Shown piece by piece: positions 24,378 through 34,141 of a stretch of DNA of 64,000 bases (position 1 is the stretch's first letter; the number at the start of each line of letters is the position of its first letter). Made by a program: the position numbers and the translations under genes. The stretch comes from Betaproteobacteria bacterium (lineage in GTDB: Bacteria; Pseudomonadota; Gammaproteobacteria; Burkholderiales; CAIKXV01): the NCBI GenBank assembly GCA_947458265.1, contig CANGYF010000002.1, forward strand, positions 1 through 64,000, written 5' to 3'. The notes below the pieces were generated by a model. The model was not told where the DNA came from and made no database searches. It saw nothing but the letters and a program-made list of their open reading frames with translations.

Positions 24378-25283
24378 CTACAGGGCAGGCGGGCGCAGCA
24401 GTTCCGGCACCAGCTGTTCGCGCACGAACGCCTCGCCGACCTTGTCGAGCCGCTCGGCGCCGATGCGATCGAGAACCGCAGCTTCGCTGCCGGCGAGCTT
24501 CCATTCCTTGTACTCGTCGACCAGCGGCATGCCCATCGCCTCGCACAGCAGAGACACGTAGTTCACCACCCGGAACGGCTCGCTGGCCTCCAGCGCACAG
24601 AGCAGCCGCTGGCAGGAGTGGTACACCGTCACCACGTCATCGGCCCGGGCTTCCCGCGCCAGGTCACAGACGCCGCGCGTCGCATCCTTCAGTGCTGCGG
24701 GGACCGGCACCAGCGCCGAACACATGTGCCCAGGCACGGCGACGTCGGTCGCGACGACCTCCAGGCCGGGGATCAGGCGCAGCAGGTCCTCGACCAGCGG
24801 ATTGACGTCGACTTCGCGGAAACCGAAGTGCCGGTGCAGCACCACGCGCCGATTCACCGGATGCACCAGCCGTTCGCGCAGCCGTTCGCGGCCCGCATGG
24901 ACGATCTGTGCGAAGTGCGCCATCGGGAACTGCGGATCGGTGTAGCCCTCCATGAACTGGTTCATGTGGCGATGGCAGGACGGACACCAGGTGACCACCT
25001 TTGCCGCGCCGGCCGTGGCGCCCTGCCCGGCCGCCGCCGCCGTGGCTGGCGGTGCGTCCCCGGCCAGCCGGCTCGTCAGCTCGTTGAACTTGCCCACGGT
25101 GCGCCTGGCCATGCCGTCGGCTGCACGCAGGTTGGCATCCTTCGATGTTCCGCAGCAGTAGCCGGGTCCACCCACCGGCGCGACCTCGTGCCCGAGCGCG
25201 CGCAGGATCTCGATCGACCCGTGGATGATGTCGCCATGGCGCACGACATTGCAGCCATACCAGAACACGACCTTCTCGCTCAT
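24378..25283 (-). CDS. HdrB-like CCG-domain Fe-S protein
   Basis: 301-aa protein like the B subunit of heterodisulfide reductase. The first CCG motif is intact: Cys11 (WYGCN), Cys43-Cys44 (GYCCGTS) and WCPSCH near residue 100. The second is degenerate: GHMCSALV has Cys-Ser where CC is expected and the lead Cys appears to be His, although HSCQRLLC is kept. HdrB-type domains reduce disulfides or pass electrons to quinones. It overlaps the HdrC-like gene by ATGA, which supports a BC complex. Partner oxidoreductase is not encoded nearby. Confidence 0.82.
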   Translation of the reverse strand: MSEKVVFWYGCNVVRHGDIIHGSIEILRALGHEVAPVGGPGYCCGTSKDANLRAADGMARRTVGKFNELTSRLAGDAPPATAAAAGQGATAGAAKVVTWCPSCHRHMNQFMEGYTDPQFPMAHFAQIVHAGRERLRERLVHPVNRRVVLHRHFGFREVDVNPLVEDLLRLIPGLEVVATDVAVPGHMCSALVPVPAALKDATRGVCDLAREARADDVVTVYHSCQRLLCALEASEPFRVVNYVSLLCEAMGMPLVDEYKEWKLAGSEAAVLDRIGAERLDKVGEAFVREQLVPELLRPPAL

Positions 25284-25720
25284 GACGCCGTACGCTCCCC
25301 GGGGTTGGCGCGATGCCACTGGTCGATCTCATCCGGCGACAGCTGGGTCGCGGCGAAGGCTTCGATCTTGCGGAAGAACAGCGGATCGTCGGTCGGCTTC
25401 ATCTGCGCCTCGGCGCCAAGCGACCCGAGCGCACCCATGCGCGCCACGCGCACCATCAGCATCGCGTTGATGCCCTCCGGGCAGGCCTCGGTGCAGCGCG
25501 ACGACTGGGTGCATACCCCGATCCAGGAGACCGCCTCCGCGCTGCCCTGCGTGCCCTGCAGCAGCGGCAGCAGCCCCTCCACCACCGCGGCCGGCGACGC
25601 ACCGGTCAGGGCGGGCGCATAGGCGGTCATCGGGCAGGCTTCGTAGCACTTGCCGCAGCGGGTGCAGCGGTCGAGCGTGTCGGCGACGAAGCGGTCGAGG
25701 TAGGCGCGCAGCGAATCCAT
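25280..25720 (-). CDS. HdrC-like 4Fe-4S protein
   Basis: 146-aa ferredoxin-type protein. The first cluster motif, CTRCGKCYEACP (about residues 19-30), is complete. The second, CTQSSRCTEACP (about 70-81), has Ser where the second Cys belongs, so it may hold a 3Fe-4S cluster or none. This is the C-subunit layout of heterodisulfide reductase and of GlpC. ATG at 25720 was chosen; a GTG at 25741 is in frame. It overlaps the HdrB-like gene and lies 48 bp after the thioesterase-like gene, with which it is probably co-transcribed. Confidence 0.8.
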   Translation of the reverse strand: MDSLRAYLDRFVADTLDRCTRCGKCYEACPMTAYAPALTGASPAAVVEGLLPLLQGTQGSAEAVSWIGVCTQSSRCTEACPEGINAMLMVRVARMGALGSLGAEAQMKPTDDPLFFRKIEAFAATQLSPDEIDQWHRANPGERTAS

Positions 25721-25768
25721 TCCCGATGCTGCCACGGACACGGGCGCAGGGCCAGCGTTGCCAGATGC

Positions 25769-26761
25769 TCAGCCGGCCCGGGCGGCCGGCATGTCGTGCG
25801 CACAATGCGTCGACACCATCTCCAGCGTGCGACTGTTGCCCTTGCCACTGACCAGGGTGTCGACCACCGACAGGCGGCGCCCGGCCCGGCTGACCTTCGA
25901 GGTGGCCTTCAGCGACCGTCCTTCGCCCGGGCTCAGGTACCAGGCCGAGGCTTCGACCAGCCGGTGACCCGGCGGCGCGGCGGCACAGGCCGTGCGCGCT
26001 GCCAGCGCGAAGGTGACGCCACCCTGAGCATGACCGACGCGGTTGCCTGCATGCAGGCCCATCGGCATCCGGCAATGCGCACGGCCTGCGCCGTCGGACA
26101 CCGGGAACTGCCCGAACATCTGCTCGACAAACGAAGTCCGGCCATCGATGCGTCCGATCGCCTCGTCGGCCCGTCTCCAGATGCCTCGCTCCCGTGCATC
26201 GAGGTCGCGCACGGTGATGCGGTCGCCGGGCGGCACGCCCCCCGGCTGCCAGGGCAGCGGGGCGAGCGTGACGCCGACCGGCGGCGGAAGCTCCATGAAC
26301 GTCCCGGACGCGATGCAGGCGACGCGGCCGCCTGCGGTGAGCCGGCAGTGCGCGATACCCTGCCGGGTCAGCGCCCCCTCTACCCAGCCTTCGCACCGCG
26401 CGACCGCCTCCAGCCGGCCGGCGAGCGGCACGCCGGTGAAGGCGATGTGCAGGCTGATCGTGCCCAGGCGCATCCCGGTGTCCATCGACAGGCAGGCACG
26501 GATCGCATTGGCGAGCGCCATGTCGACCAGCGTGGTGACCATCACCAGGTTGGCCTCGCCGTTCGCATCGCAGGTGTGCGGCGCGGTCTCGATCGAGATC
26601 CGGGCCTGTACCGGCGATACCTCGTCCCAGGCGGTGCCCATGAAATGGCCGACGAAATGCAGGCCGGGCGTGCGGTTGTCCGCGATCGCCTGCAGCACCC
26701 GCTCGCGCAGGCTGTCGTCGGGTGGCTGCAGCGCGGCCGGGGCCGCCTGTGTGTCGCTCAT
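25769..26761 (-). CDS. Double-hotdog acyl-CoA thioesterase-like protein
   Basis: 330-aa protein with two consecutive PaaI/hotdog domains. The first (about residues 15-165) contains GHFMGTAWDEV and VDMALANAIRA; the second (about 205-325) contains MPMGLHAGNRVGHAQGGVTFALA, in which AQGG-type residues near an N-x-x-GHxxGG helix are typical of PaaI thioesterases. Likely activity is hydrolysis of an acyl-CoA, substrate unknown. ATG at 26761 overlaps the DUF2520 gene stop; the open frame continues upstream only as a shadow. Confidence 0.8.
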   Translation of the reverse strand: MSDTQAAPAALQPPDDSLRERVLQAIADNRTPGLHFVGHFMGTAWDEVSPVQARISIETAPHTCDANGEANLVMVTTLVDMALANAIRACLSMDTGMRLGTISLHIAFTGVPLAGRLEAVARCEGWVEGALTRQGIAHCRLTAGGRVACIASGTFMELPPPVGVTLAPLPWQPGGVPPGDRITVRDLDARERGIWRRADEAIGRIDGRTSFVEQMFGQFPVSDGAGRAHCRMPMGLHAGNRVGHAQGGVTFALAARTACAAAPPGHRLVEASAWYLSPGEGRSLKATSKVSRAGRRLSVVDTLVSGKGNSRTLEMVSTHCAHDMPAARAG

Positions 26762-27696
26762 CGTGGATCTTCCGGGGTGGATTGCGCGGTAGCGGCCGCC
26801 GAACGCATGGCGGCGCGGGTGGCGTCGAGCCGCCCGGCGTCCACCCGGCCGAGCGAGCGGACGATGTCCAGTGCGACATCGCCGAGCTGCGCATAAGCCT
26901 GCGCGACGCGCGGGTCCCATTCGTCCATCGCCGCCAGATGGCGCGCCACGGTGCCGGCATCGCCGCGGGAGATGGGCCCGGCCAGCGCCGGTGCGATGCC
27001 CTGCCGGAACACCGCATCGAGCGTCTCGCGGGCGATCGGCTCGAACATGTCGAGCGCCACCTCACGCGGGATGCCCGCGCGCTCCTCGCAGCGCAGCGCA
27101 AGCTCCATCAGCACCGGGATGAAATTGCAGGCGAATGCACCGCCGCCGTGATAGAGGGCCTTGTAGCGCGCATCGATGCAGAACAGGCGTGCACCGATGC
27201 GCTCGAAGGCAGGTTGCAGCAGGGCCAGCGCGGCCGGGTCGCCCTCGCAGCCGCACCACGTGCCCTCGAACGTGCGCACGCTCGCCTGCGGGTCGCTGAA
27301 GTTCTTGACCGGATGGATGCTCGCCACCATGGCGCCGGACGCGCGGCATGGGGCGAGCGCGGCCGAGGCCGTCGCACCGCTCAGGTGGAACACGATGTCC
27401 CCGCTGCGCAGGCGCCCGCTCGCAGCGAGCCCTTCCGCGGACGGGGCGATCGCATCGTCGCCGGTGGCGACCAGCCAGAGGCCCGCTGCATCCATGGCGG
27501 CGATGCCCGGCTTCGGCGTCCCGGCGCCGATGAACGCCACCGCCTCGACGGCGCTGGCCAGCGTCCGGTTGGCAACGTCCCCCACGACGCACAGCCCGTG
27601 CGCGTGCAGAAGACGCGCGACGGCACGGCCAGCCTTGCCGCAGCCGATGACATTCAGGCGGCGCGGCAGGTCGGTGGCGGCTTCGGATCCGGGCAT
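26758..27696 (-). CDS. Rossmann/DUF2520 domain protein
   Basis: 312-aa dehydrogenase-like protein. The N-terminal NAD(P) fold starts RLNVIGCGKAGRAVARLL (about residue 13), continues with FHLSGATAS and SIHPVKNF, and the C-terminal helical DUF2520 domain holds YKALYHGGGAFACNF and GPISRGDAGTV. It resembles ketopantoate and pyrroline-5-carboxylate reductases; no reaction has been settled for the family. It is the first gene of a four-gene minus-strand set with the hotdog and Hdr-like proteins. Confidence 0.85.
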   Translation of the reverse strand: MPGSEAATDLPRRLNVIGCGKAGRAVARLLHAHGLCVVGDVANRTLASAVEAVAFIGAGTPKPGIAAMDAAGLWLVATGDDAIAPSAEGLAASGRLRSGDIVFHLSGATASAALAPCRASGAMVASIHPVKNFSDPQASVRTFEGTWCGCEGDPAALALLQPAFERIGARLFCIDARYKALYHGGGAFACNFIPVLMELALRCEERAGIPREVALDMFEPIARETLDAVFRQGIAPALAGPISRGDAGTVARHLAAMDEWDPRVAQAYAQLGDVALDIVRSLGRVDAGRLDATRAAMRSAAATAQSTPEDPR

Positions 27697-27721
27697 GGTC
27701 GGGACGGGTGGTGGCCGCGGA

Positions 27722-30700
27722 TTATATGGGAGGCGTCCAGCGTACCAGCGTGCCATCCCCGAGCACGAGGCCGGCGGAAACCGCCTTGCCCGGATGCAGG
27801 CCCTGCATCGCGATCGCATAGTCGCCCACCTGCGCGAGGTAGGCATCCATCCATGGCGCCATCCTGGACGGATCACCGGTCTTGTAGTCGATCACCCACA
27901 CCTCGGTGTCGAACTCGACCAGGCGGTCCACCCGCCGCAACGCACCGGATGCGTCCAGGTACGCCACCTCGTTTCGTGCACGGCGGTACACGGCCGGATC
28001 GAAGAAGCGGCCGAGCGCCGGGCTGCACAGCACGCGCACCGCCTGCTGCCACAGGCGCTCGAACGCGTCCACGCCGGCGCCGATGCCTTCGCGCAGGCGC
28101 TCGGTCATCGCTGCATCGAAGCGCGCGAGGCGGGCTGCCATCGGATCGGCGGGCGACGGATCGATCATCGGACCCGACTCGGTGATGCGCTCCATCAGCG
28201 CATGGAACAGCTCCCCATACCGGACGCCTGCACGGTTGAGCACCGCCGGGGCGGCGACCACCGGGACCAGGTCCTGCAGCGGCAGGCCCATCCGCGCATC
28301 CGGTGCCGGCGCGTCGGATGGATCGAGTGCGGGCCAGGCCCCGGGCGACGGGGGTGTCGGGTCGGCGGCACGCACGCCGGGCGCAGTCGCGTCTGCGCGG
28401 CCAGTCGCAGGCCCGGCCTCAGGCAGGCCGGGGCCGAAGCGCAGCACGCCGCCGGGGTCCTGGGCCTCGCCGCGCATCCCCAGCACCGCCTGGCGCAGCT
28501 GGGGATACCAGGCGCTGTCGACGCCATTGCGGTGGTGGCCGCTGACCACCAGCACCTGCTTCGCCCGGGTCGCCGCGACATAGAGCAGGTTAAGCTCCTC
28601 GCGCCCCGCGCGCGCCTTCGTCCGTTCGAACACCTCGCGCTGCGCGGCGCACATCGTGCCCTCGCGCGTCCAGAACGAGAAGTGTCCGGGTGCAGGCGCA
28701 TCCGCAGGCCACTCGACCAGCGACTGATAGCCCTTCTGCGAGGTGCGCTTCGAGGCGGTGTCGAGCAACCAGACGATCGGCGCCTCCAGGCCCTTCGCGC
28801 CGTGGATGGTCATGAAGCGCACTGCGTCGCCGGCATCGGCGGCACCGGGCTCATCGAGCGCTTCCTGCGCCGGCAGGTCGGCAAGGGCGTGCAGTTCGTC
28901 CACGAACCGCGACAGCGTCGGGAAGCGTCCGGCGTCGGCCGCGAGCGCATGCTCGAGCAGCGCCAGCAGGTTGGCCTCGACAGACGCACCCGCGCTGGGC
29001 GGGACTGCCGCACGGTAGCGCGCCAGCACGTCGGCATCGAAGAACACCGCGTCCAGCAGGTCGTGCACCGGGCGCGTGCCGGCGAGCGCGAACCAGCGCT
29101 GCAGCAGCGCCGCTGCCCGCCGCACCGTGGCCGGCGCGGATGGCGCGGCCGCCCGTTCGCGCAGGCAGCGATGCAGGTCGCGTGGCGGGCAGGCGGATAC
29201 GCTGCCATCGGCGGCGGGTACCGCGCCGGACATCACGACATCGACCAGGTCGGCATCCGACAGCGAGAACACCGGCGAGCGCAGCGCATGCGCCAGCGCC
29301 AGGCCGTCATGCGGCGCGACCAGGAACTGCAGCAACGCGACCATGTCGCCCACCTCGAGCGTGTCGAGCAGGCCACCCTGCCGGGAACTGCTGCAGGGGA
29401 TGCCAGCGTCGCGCAGCGCACGCTCGTAGACGTCGAGCCGGCCACGGGTTCGCACCAGCACCAGCATGTCGCGCCAGTGCGCAGGGCGCGGGGCGCCATC
29501 CTCGCCGACCACCTCGCAGCCGTGCCAACGGCGCAGGCCCTCGACCAGCTGCGCCGCCTCCAGCGCGACGCGCAGGTCCTCCTCCTCGGCACGGGCGGTG
29601 TCGAGCGGATCGCGCAGCTCGTCGCCAGCCTCGGCCTCGGGGTGCGAATTCGGCTCCGGCTTGCCGATCATCGGCAGCACTTCGATGCATCCCGGCTTGA
29701 CCCGGTCGAACGCCTCGTGCGTGCGAAAGCCGGTGAACACCGGGTTCGCCTCGAACAGTTGATTGACCAGGTCGATCACCGGGCCGCTGCAGCGCCGGGA
29801 CTGGTCCTGGTCCAGCACCCGCGCGTCGAAGTGCTCGACCAGGAAATCCCGTGCCGCATCGAACAGCAGCGCCTCGGCACCACGGAAGCGATAGATGGAC
29901 TGCTTGGGATCCCCGACCAGGAACACGGTCGGCTTCTCGCCGGCCGACTGCGCCGCGTCGAGCCAGGCACGCAGGGCCATCCACTGCAGCGGGTTGGTGT
30001 CCTGGAACTCGTCGAGCAGCAGGTGGCCGTAGCGGGCATCGAGCCGCGCATGCACGCATGCGGCATGGTCCTCGTCGGTCAGCAGGCGGCAGGCCTGCTG
30101 CTCGAGGTCGGCGAAGTCGATCGCCTGCCGCTGCTGCTTCACCGCGTCGAACTCGGCCAGCAGCGAGACCGCACAGGTGAAGGCCGCCACGTTCAGCTGG
30201 TAGGACTGCTGTTCGCGCAGCAGGGCCTCCAGCGCGTCGAGGCGGCCGGTGATCGATGCGAACAGGTCGAGGAATCGTGCCTCGCCCTCGTCACCGATGC
30301 GCTTGCGCCGCGCGCCGCTCGCCTCGCACTTGAACGCCTTGCCGCTGCCACCCTCCGTGTAGAAGGCCATGCGAACCAGCGCATGCCAGCGCACCGGGTC
30401 AGCACAGGCCGATGCCTCGTCCAGCCGCGCCGCACGCTCGTTGTCGGTCACGCCGGTGTTCTTGCGGGTGAGCAGTTCCCGGTAGGCACTCAGGTCGCGC
30501 AGCAGCCCCTCGTCGCCACGCGCCGGCAGCAGCAGGTCGATCGACGGATCGTCGTCGAGCGGCGCGGGCAGCGCTGCGGCGAGCGCCTCCAGCATCGCCG
30601 GCAGCGGCTCCGTCTCCACGCGCGTCATCGCCCACCAGGAGGCACGGTTCGAGATGAACGAGTTCAGCAGCGACAGCGTCGAGTCGAGGCCGCATTGCGC

Positions 30701-31243
30701 GAACAGCCGATCGAGCGCCTCTGCCAGCGGCGCCGAGCGGGCCGCCTTCGCGCCGAAGCGCTGCATCGCCTCGGCGACCAGGGCCGCGCCCTCGTCGGTC
30801 AGCGAATGCCCGGAGAGCGTGCCGGCCTCGAGCGGCGCACGCTGCACCAGCTGCAGGAACCAGCCGTGGAAAGTCGACAGTGTGAGCGGAGGCTCCGCGG
30901 TCAGCACCCGCTCGTACAGGCAGCGTGCACGCTCGCGCAGCGCCTCGCGGGCGGCCGCGTCGGCGGGCAGCGCGACATCGCGCTCCTGCAGCAGCCGGTC
31001 GAGCCCGTCGTCGTCCGCCATGGCCGCCTCCTGCAGCAGCCGGTCCAGGCGCGCCGTCATCTCCTGCGCGGCCTTGCGGGTGAAGGTGATCGCAAGGATG
31101 GACGAAGGTGCGGCGCCCTCGAGCAGCAGCCGGAAGATGCGCCCGACCAGCAGCCAGGTCTTGCCGCTGCCGGCGCAGGCCGACACCACCGCCGAACACC
31201 GCGGATCGAGCGCCGCGCGGACCAGTGCCTGCTGGCCGCTCAT
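27722..31243 (-). CDS. AddA-type UvrD helicase with C-terminal nuclease domain
   Basis: 1173-aa superfamily 1 helicase-nuclease for processing double-strand DNA ends before RecA loading. Motifs in order: Walker A CAGSGKTW (about residue 22), TRKAAQEM, Walker B LLLDEFQD (about 410), GDPKQSIYRFRGAE, TIHGAKGLEAPIVW (about 810) and YVAATRAKQVL. The C-terminal PD-(D/E)XK nuclease is marked by GELFHALMERI and VIDYKTGD (about 1115). It overlaps its partner by ATGA. RecBCD subunits are excluded by the nuclease-nuclease pair layout; AddAB is the closest type. Confidence 0.9.
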   Translation of the reverse strand: MSGQQALVRAALDPRCSAVVSACAGSGKTWLLVGRIFRLLLEGAAPSSILAITFTRKAAQEMTARLDRLLQEAAMADDDGLDRLLQERDVALPADAAAREALRERARCLYERVLTAEPPLTLSTFHGWFLQLVQRAPLEAGTLSGHSLTDEGAALVAEAMQRFGAKAARSAPLAEALDRLFAQCGLDSTLSLLNSFISNRASWWAMTRVETEPLPAMLEALAAALPAPLDDDPSIDLLLPARGDEGLLRDLSAYRELLTRKNTGVTDNERAARLDEASACADPVRWHALVRMAFYTEGGSGKAFKCEASGARRKRIGDEGEARFLDLFASITGRLDALEALLREQQSYQLNVAAFTCAVSLLAEFDAVKQQRQAIDFADLEQQACRLLTDEDHAACVHARLDARYGHLLLDEFQDTNPLQWMALRAWLDAAQSAGEKPTVFLVGDPKQSIYRFRGAEALLFDAARDFLVEHFDARVLDQDQSRRCSGPVIDLVNQLFEANPVFTGFRTHEAFDRVKPGCIEVLPMIGKPEPNSHPEAEAGDELRDPLDTARAEEEDLRVALEAAQLVEGLRRWHGCEVVGEDGAPRPAHWRDMLVLVRTRGRLDVYERALRDAGIPCSSSRQGGLLDTLEVGDMVALLQFLVAPHDGLALAHALRSPVFSLSDADLVDVVMSGAVPAADGSVSACPPRDLHRCLRERAAAPSAPATVRRAAALLQRWFALAGTRPVHDLLDAVFFDADVLARYRAAVPPSAGASVEANLLALLEHALAADAGRFPTLSRFVDELHALADLPAQEALDEPGAADAGDAVRFMTIHGAKGLEAPIVWLLDTASKRTSQKGYQSLVEWPADAPAPGHFSFWTREGTMCAAQREVFERTKARAGREELNLLYVAATRAKQVLVVSGHHRNGVDSAWYPQLRQAVLGMRGEAQDPGGVLRFGPGLPEAGPATGRADATAPGVRAADPTPPSPGAWPALDPSDAPAPDARMGLPLQDLVPVVAAPAVLNRAGVRYGELFHALMERITESGPMIDPSPADPMAARLARFDAAMTERLREGIGAGVDAFERLWQQAVRVLCSPALGRFFDPAVYRRARNEVAYLDASGALRRVDRLVEFDTEVWVIDYKTGDPSRMAPWMDAYLAQVGDYAIAMQGLHPGKAVSAGLVLGDGTLVRWTPPI

Positions 31244-34101
31244 CGCTGCCCCTCCCCATCCCCGCCCGCAGACCAGTGGCCGCGCCGGCACAGGCCGCGC
31301 ATCTCGCAATGCTTGCAGACGTCCTCGACGCCATTGGCGGGCATCGGCGTGCCATCGTGGATGCGGTCGGCCAGCCTCCCGAGGCGCTCCTGGTTGGCCT
31401 GCGCGGCCAGTGCCGGATCGCCCGGACTCGGCACCGCCACCACGTCGTCGCTCTGGATCGACAGGAACAGCGTCTCCACCGCCCTGCCCCCGGCGAGCAG
31501 CACGTACGAGGGCAACTGCACATGTTCGCTCGCATCGGCAGCGCGCTTCTTCAGGGCAGCCGACGCCTGCGCCTTGTAGTCGACGATCGCCAGCGCCCCG
31601 CCCCGTGCGGCATTCACGTCGATACGATCGAGGCGGCCACGCAGCTGGATGCTGCGCCCCGCCGGGGTCTCGATCGGCAGCACACGGTCGGCCTCGCATT
31701 CGGCCACCAGCCAGCCGCCGGCTTCGCGCCCGAGCTGCCAGCGCACGTAGGCGGGGATGTGGGACATCCAGCGCGCGAGCCAGGCGCGGTCGAGGAAGTT
31801 GCGCTCCATGGCCTGTGCGAAGCGCTCGCGCGAAACCGCCTGCAGCCGCTCGATGGCCGGCGCCTCGCCGAGGTCCGACACGCGCGCCACGCCGGCGTGG
31901 AACGCCGCGAGGATGCCATGCACCAGTTCACCGAAGTCGGACTTCTCGAGCGTCTCGGCCACCTCGTCGGCCGGGCGCAGGCCGAGCAGGCTCTGTGCAT
32001 GGAAGCGGTACGGACAGGCGACCAGCACCTCGTAGCCGCTGACCGAAACGCGGCGCGGCGCGAGTGCCGCCGGCACCACCGCGGCCGGGGCACCCGCGGC
32101 CACGGGCGCCGGCACCGGGATCGTCGCCAGCGGCGCGGCGACCGCCGCGCGCCGGATCGCCGCATCGAACGCCAGCGACGCGCCCGGCCATGCGCGCGCG
32201 TGCAAGGCATGCAGGCGCGCGAACCAGGGCGACGGCAGGGCCGGCTCGCCCGAGACCGTCGCCTGCCAGGTCACCAGCACCTCGGCCGAAGCGGCGATCG
32301 CCAGGCGCAGGCTGCGCTCGAGTTCCGCATGCTGCCGGGCACGCGTGGGCAGTCCGAGGCACGCCCGGACCTGCTGGTTGAAGAAACTGCCCGGTGGATC
32401 GTCGGCCGGCAGGTGGCCGGCGTCGGCGCCCGCGAACACCAGGCAGTCGAAGCTGCGCAGCCGGGTCGCGGCAAGCCAGGTGAACACGACCGGGCTGCGC
32501 GCATCGTCCGGACGGAAGTTCGCGCCCTCCAGCGTGCGCGCGATCCAGGACCGCCATTGGCCGAAGCCCACGCGCCAGGTGTTGGCCTGCAGTTCCGCCC
32601 GGCGCAACGCCAACAGTTCCAGCAGGTCGGTGCCGGCGGCATCGGCCGCCAGCGCATCGCGGGCGCCGAGCGTATCCAGCGCAGCGTCCAGCGCATCCAG
32701 CCATGCGGCGAGCGGACGCCGGGCCGAACCATCGAGCAGCGCCAGCGCGCCCGACACCCGTACCAGCAGGTCGTGGGCGAGCGATGCCGCCGGATCGTCG
32801 ACCGCCGCCAGCAGGGGGATCATCGAAAGCACGCCCTGCGCCAGGTCGTGGCGCGCCAGCGTGCGCTCGATGCAGGCGACCGCAGCCTGTCGATCGGCGG
32901 CGGCCAGGTCGGCGAACACGAATGGCGAGCGCAGCAGGTCGACGAGGTCGCGGTGGTAGCCGCGGCCCGCGACCACGTCGAGCAGGCGGCCGACGCAGGC
33001 CGCCGCCACCGTTGTCGACAGCAGCCAGCCGGCCTCGTCGGCCACCGGCACGCCGGCCCGCTCGAGGAGCGCCCGTGCACGCCGTGCGACCAGGCGGTCG
33101 AGCACCACCACCCCGACGCGCCTGTGCCCCTCGATCAGCGCCTGCCGCACCGATACGTCGATCACCGCCGCCTGCTGCTCTAGCGAGGCCGCCGGCGCGT
33201 AGCGCAGCCGGCCGGCCAGCGGGCTCGCCGGCACTGCAGCAGCCAGCCGGGCTGCGCGATCACGCATCGACCGCCCGGCCGTAACCTCTTCGAATGCAAC
33301 CGCCGGCGGCCAGGCGAACTCCAGCGCAAGGTCGAGCGGATCGTCGCCACCGGCGACGCCAGGCTCGATGCGCAGCACCGGTACGCGCCTGGCACAGGCT
33401 TCCAGGAAGGCCGCCTCGACGCCGGACGCATCTTCCAGGGCCAGCGCATGCACCGGCGTGTCGATGCACGCAGCGATCGCCGCCAGCCGCAGCGAGAGTG
33501 CGGTCGCCGCGTCGACGGCCGGCACCGGCGAGGCGCCGGCGGATACGCGCGCCCGTCCCGCATCACCGGCCTGCGCAGTCTGTGCCCACCAGAGTTCATG
33601 GACCAGCGAAGCCTCGTACTCGAGCGCGCGGCTACGACCCGCCCGGTAGGCCTCGCGCAAGGTCGCGGTGAAGGCGTCGAGATCGGCGGCGACCGGGCTG
33701 CGCGCCAGCGTCATGCGGTCGAACAGCGCGACCAGCTCGCCCGCGAGCGCCCACACATCCGCCCCGGCGAACGGCTGGCGCCTGGCCAGTGCGGCGTGAA
33801 GTTCGACCTCTCGCACCGACTGCGGCACTACCCGCAGCGCGATCGGTGCGGTCGCGGCGAGCGCATGCAGCGTGGTGATGCGCGGCAGCAGCAGCGCCCC
33901 GCCACCGGCGCTCGACAGCGCACGCGCGACCTCGCCGGCCGCGTGCAGGTCCGGCACCAGCACGAGCAGGCCGGACAGGTCCGGCCACTGCCCGCGGTGC
34001 CGATCAACGATCGCCTGCGCCGCATGGCGCAGGAATCCTGAGTATGGCGCGCGCAGGATCTCCGGGCGCCGAGCCGCCGGGTCGCCGGCGCTCCCGTTCA
34101 T
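31240..34101 (-). CDS. AddB-type PD-(D/E)XK nuclease subunit
   Basis: 953-aa partner of the helicase gene. An N-terminal inactivated helicase-like region (APYSGFLRHAAQAIVD, LVLVPDLHAAGEVAR) is followed by the C-terminal nuclease with CPYRFHAQSLL, ELVHGILAAFHAG and IVDYKAQAS. Cys in CPYRF plus the C-terminal VCKHCEMRGLC are placed like the 4Fe-4S cluster that staples AddB nuclease domains. ATG at 34101 is used; GTG at 34119 is an in-frame alternative. Together with the helicase it should repair DNA breaks. Confidence 0.87.
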   Translation of the reverse strand: MNGSAGDPAARRPEILRAPYSGFLRHAAQAIVDRHRGQWPDLSGLLVLVPDLHAAGEVARALSSAGGGALLLPRITTLHALAATAPIALRVVPQSVREVELHAALARRQPFAGADVWALAGELVALFDRMTLARSPVAADLDAFTATLREAYRAGRSRALEYEASLVHELWWAQTAQAGDAGRARVSAGASPVPAVDAATALSLRLAAIAACIDTPVHALALEDASGVEAAFLEACARRVPVLRIEPGVAGGDDPLDLALEFAWPPAVAFEEVTAGRSMRDRAARLAAAVPASPLAGRLRYAPAASLEQQAAVIDVSVRQALIEGHRRVGVVVLDRLVARRARALLERAGVPVADEAGWLLSTTVAAACVGRLLDVVAGRGYHRDLVDLLRSPFVFADLAAADRQAAVACIERTLARHDLAQGVLSMIPLLAAVDDPAASLAHDLLVRVSGALALLDGSARRPLAAWLDALDAALDTLGARDALAADAAGTDLLELLALRRAELQANTWRVGFGQWRSWIARTLEGANFRPDDARSPVVFTWLAATRLRSFDCLVFAGADAGHLPADDPPGSFFNQQVRACLGLPTRARQHAELERSLRLAIAASAEVLVTWQATVSGEPALPSPWFARLHALHARAWPGASLAFDAAIRRAAVAAPLATIPVPAPVAAGAPAAVVPAALAPRRVSVSGYEVLVACPYRFHAQSLLGLRPADEVAETLEKSDFGELVHGILAAFHAGVARVSDLGEAPAIERLQAVSRERFAQAMERNFLDRAWLARWMSHIPAYVRWQLGREAGGWLVAECEADRVLPIETPAGRSIQLRGRLDRIDVNAARGGALAIVDYKAQASAALKKRAADASEHVQLPSYVLLAGGRAVETLFLSIQSDDVVAVPSPGDPALAAQANQERLGRLADRIHDGTPMPANGVEDVCKHCEMRGLCRRGHWSAGGDGEGQR

Positions 34102-34141
34102 GCCGCTCGGCACGGACACCGGAGGCCGGCTCGCCAGCCGA

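Noticed and set aside
27176-31579. Plus-strand open frame of 1467 codons
   Set aside because: It is antisense to the AddA-type helicase, has Arg/Gln/His/Gly-rich low-complexity protein and no family motif. The minus-strand frame holds all helicase motifs in order.
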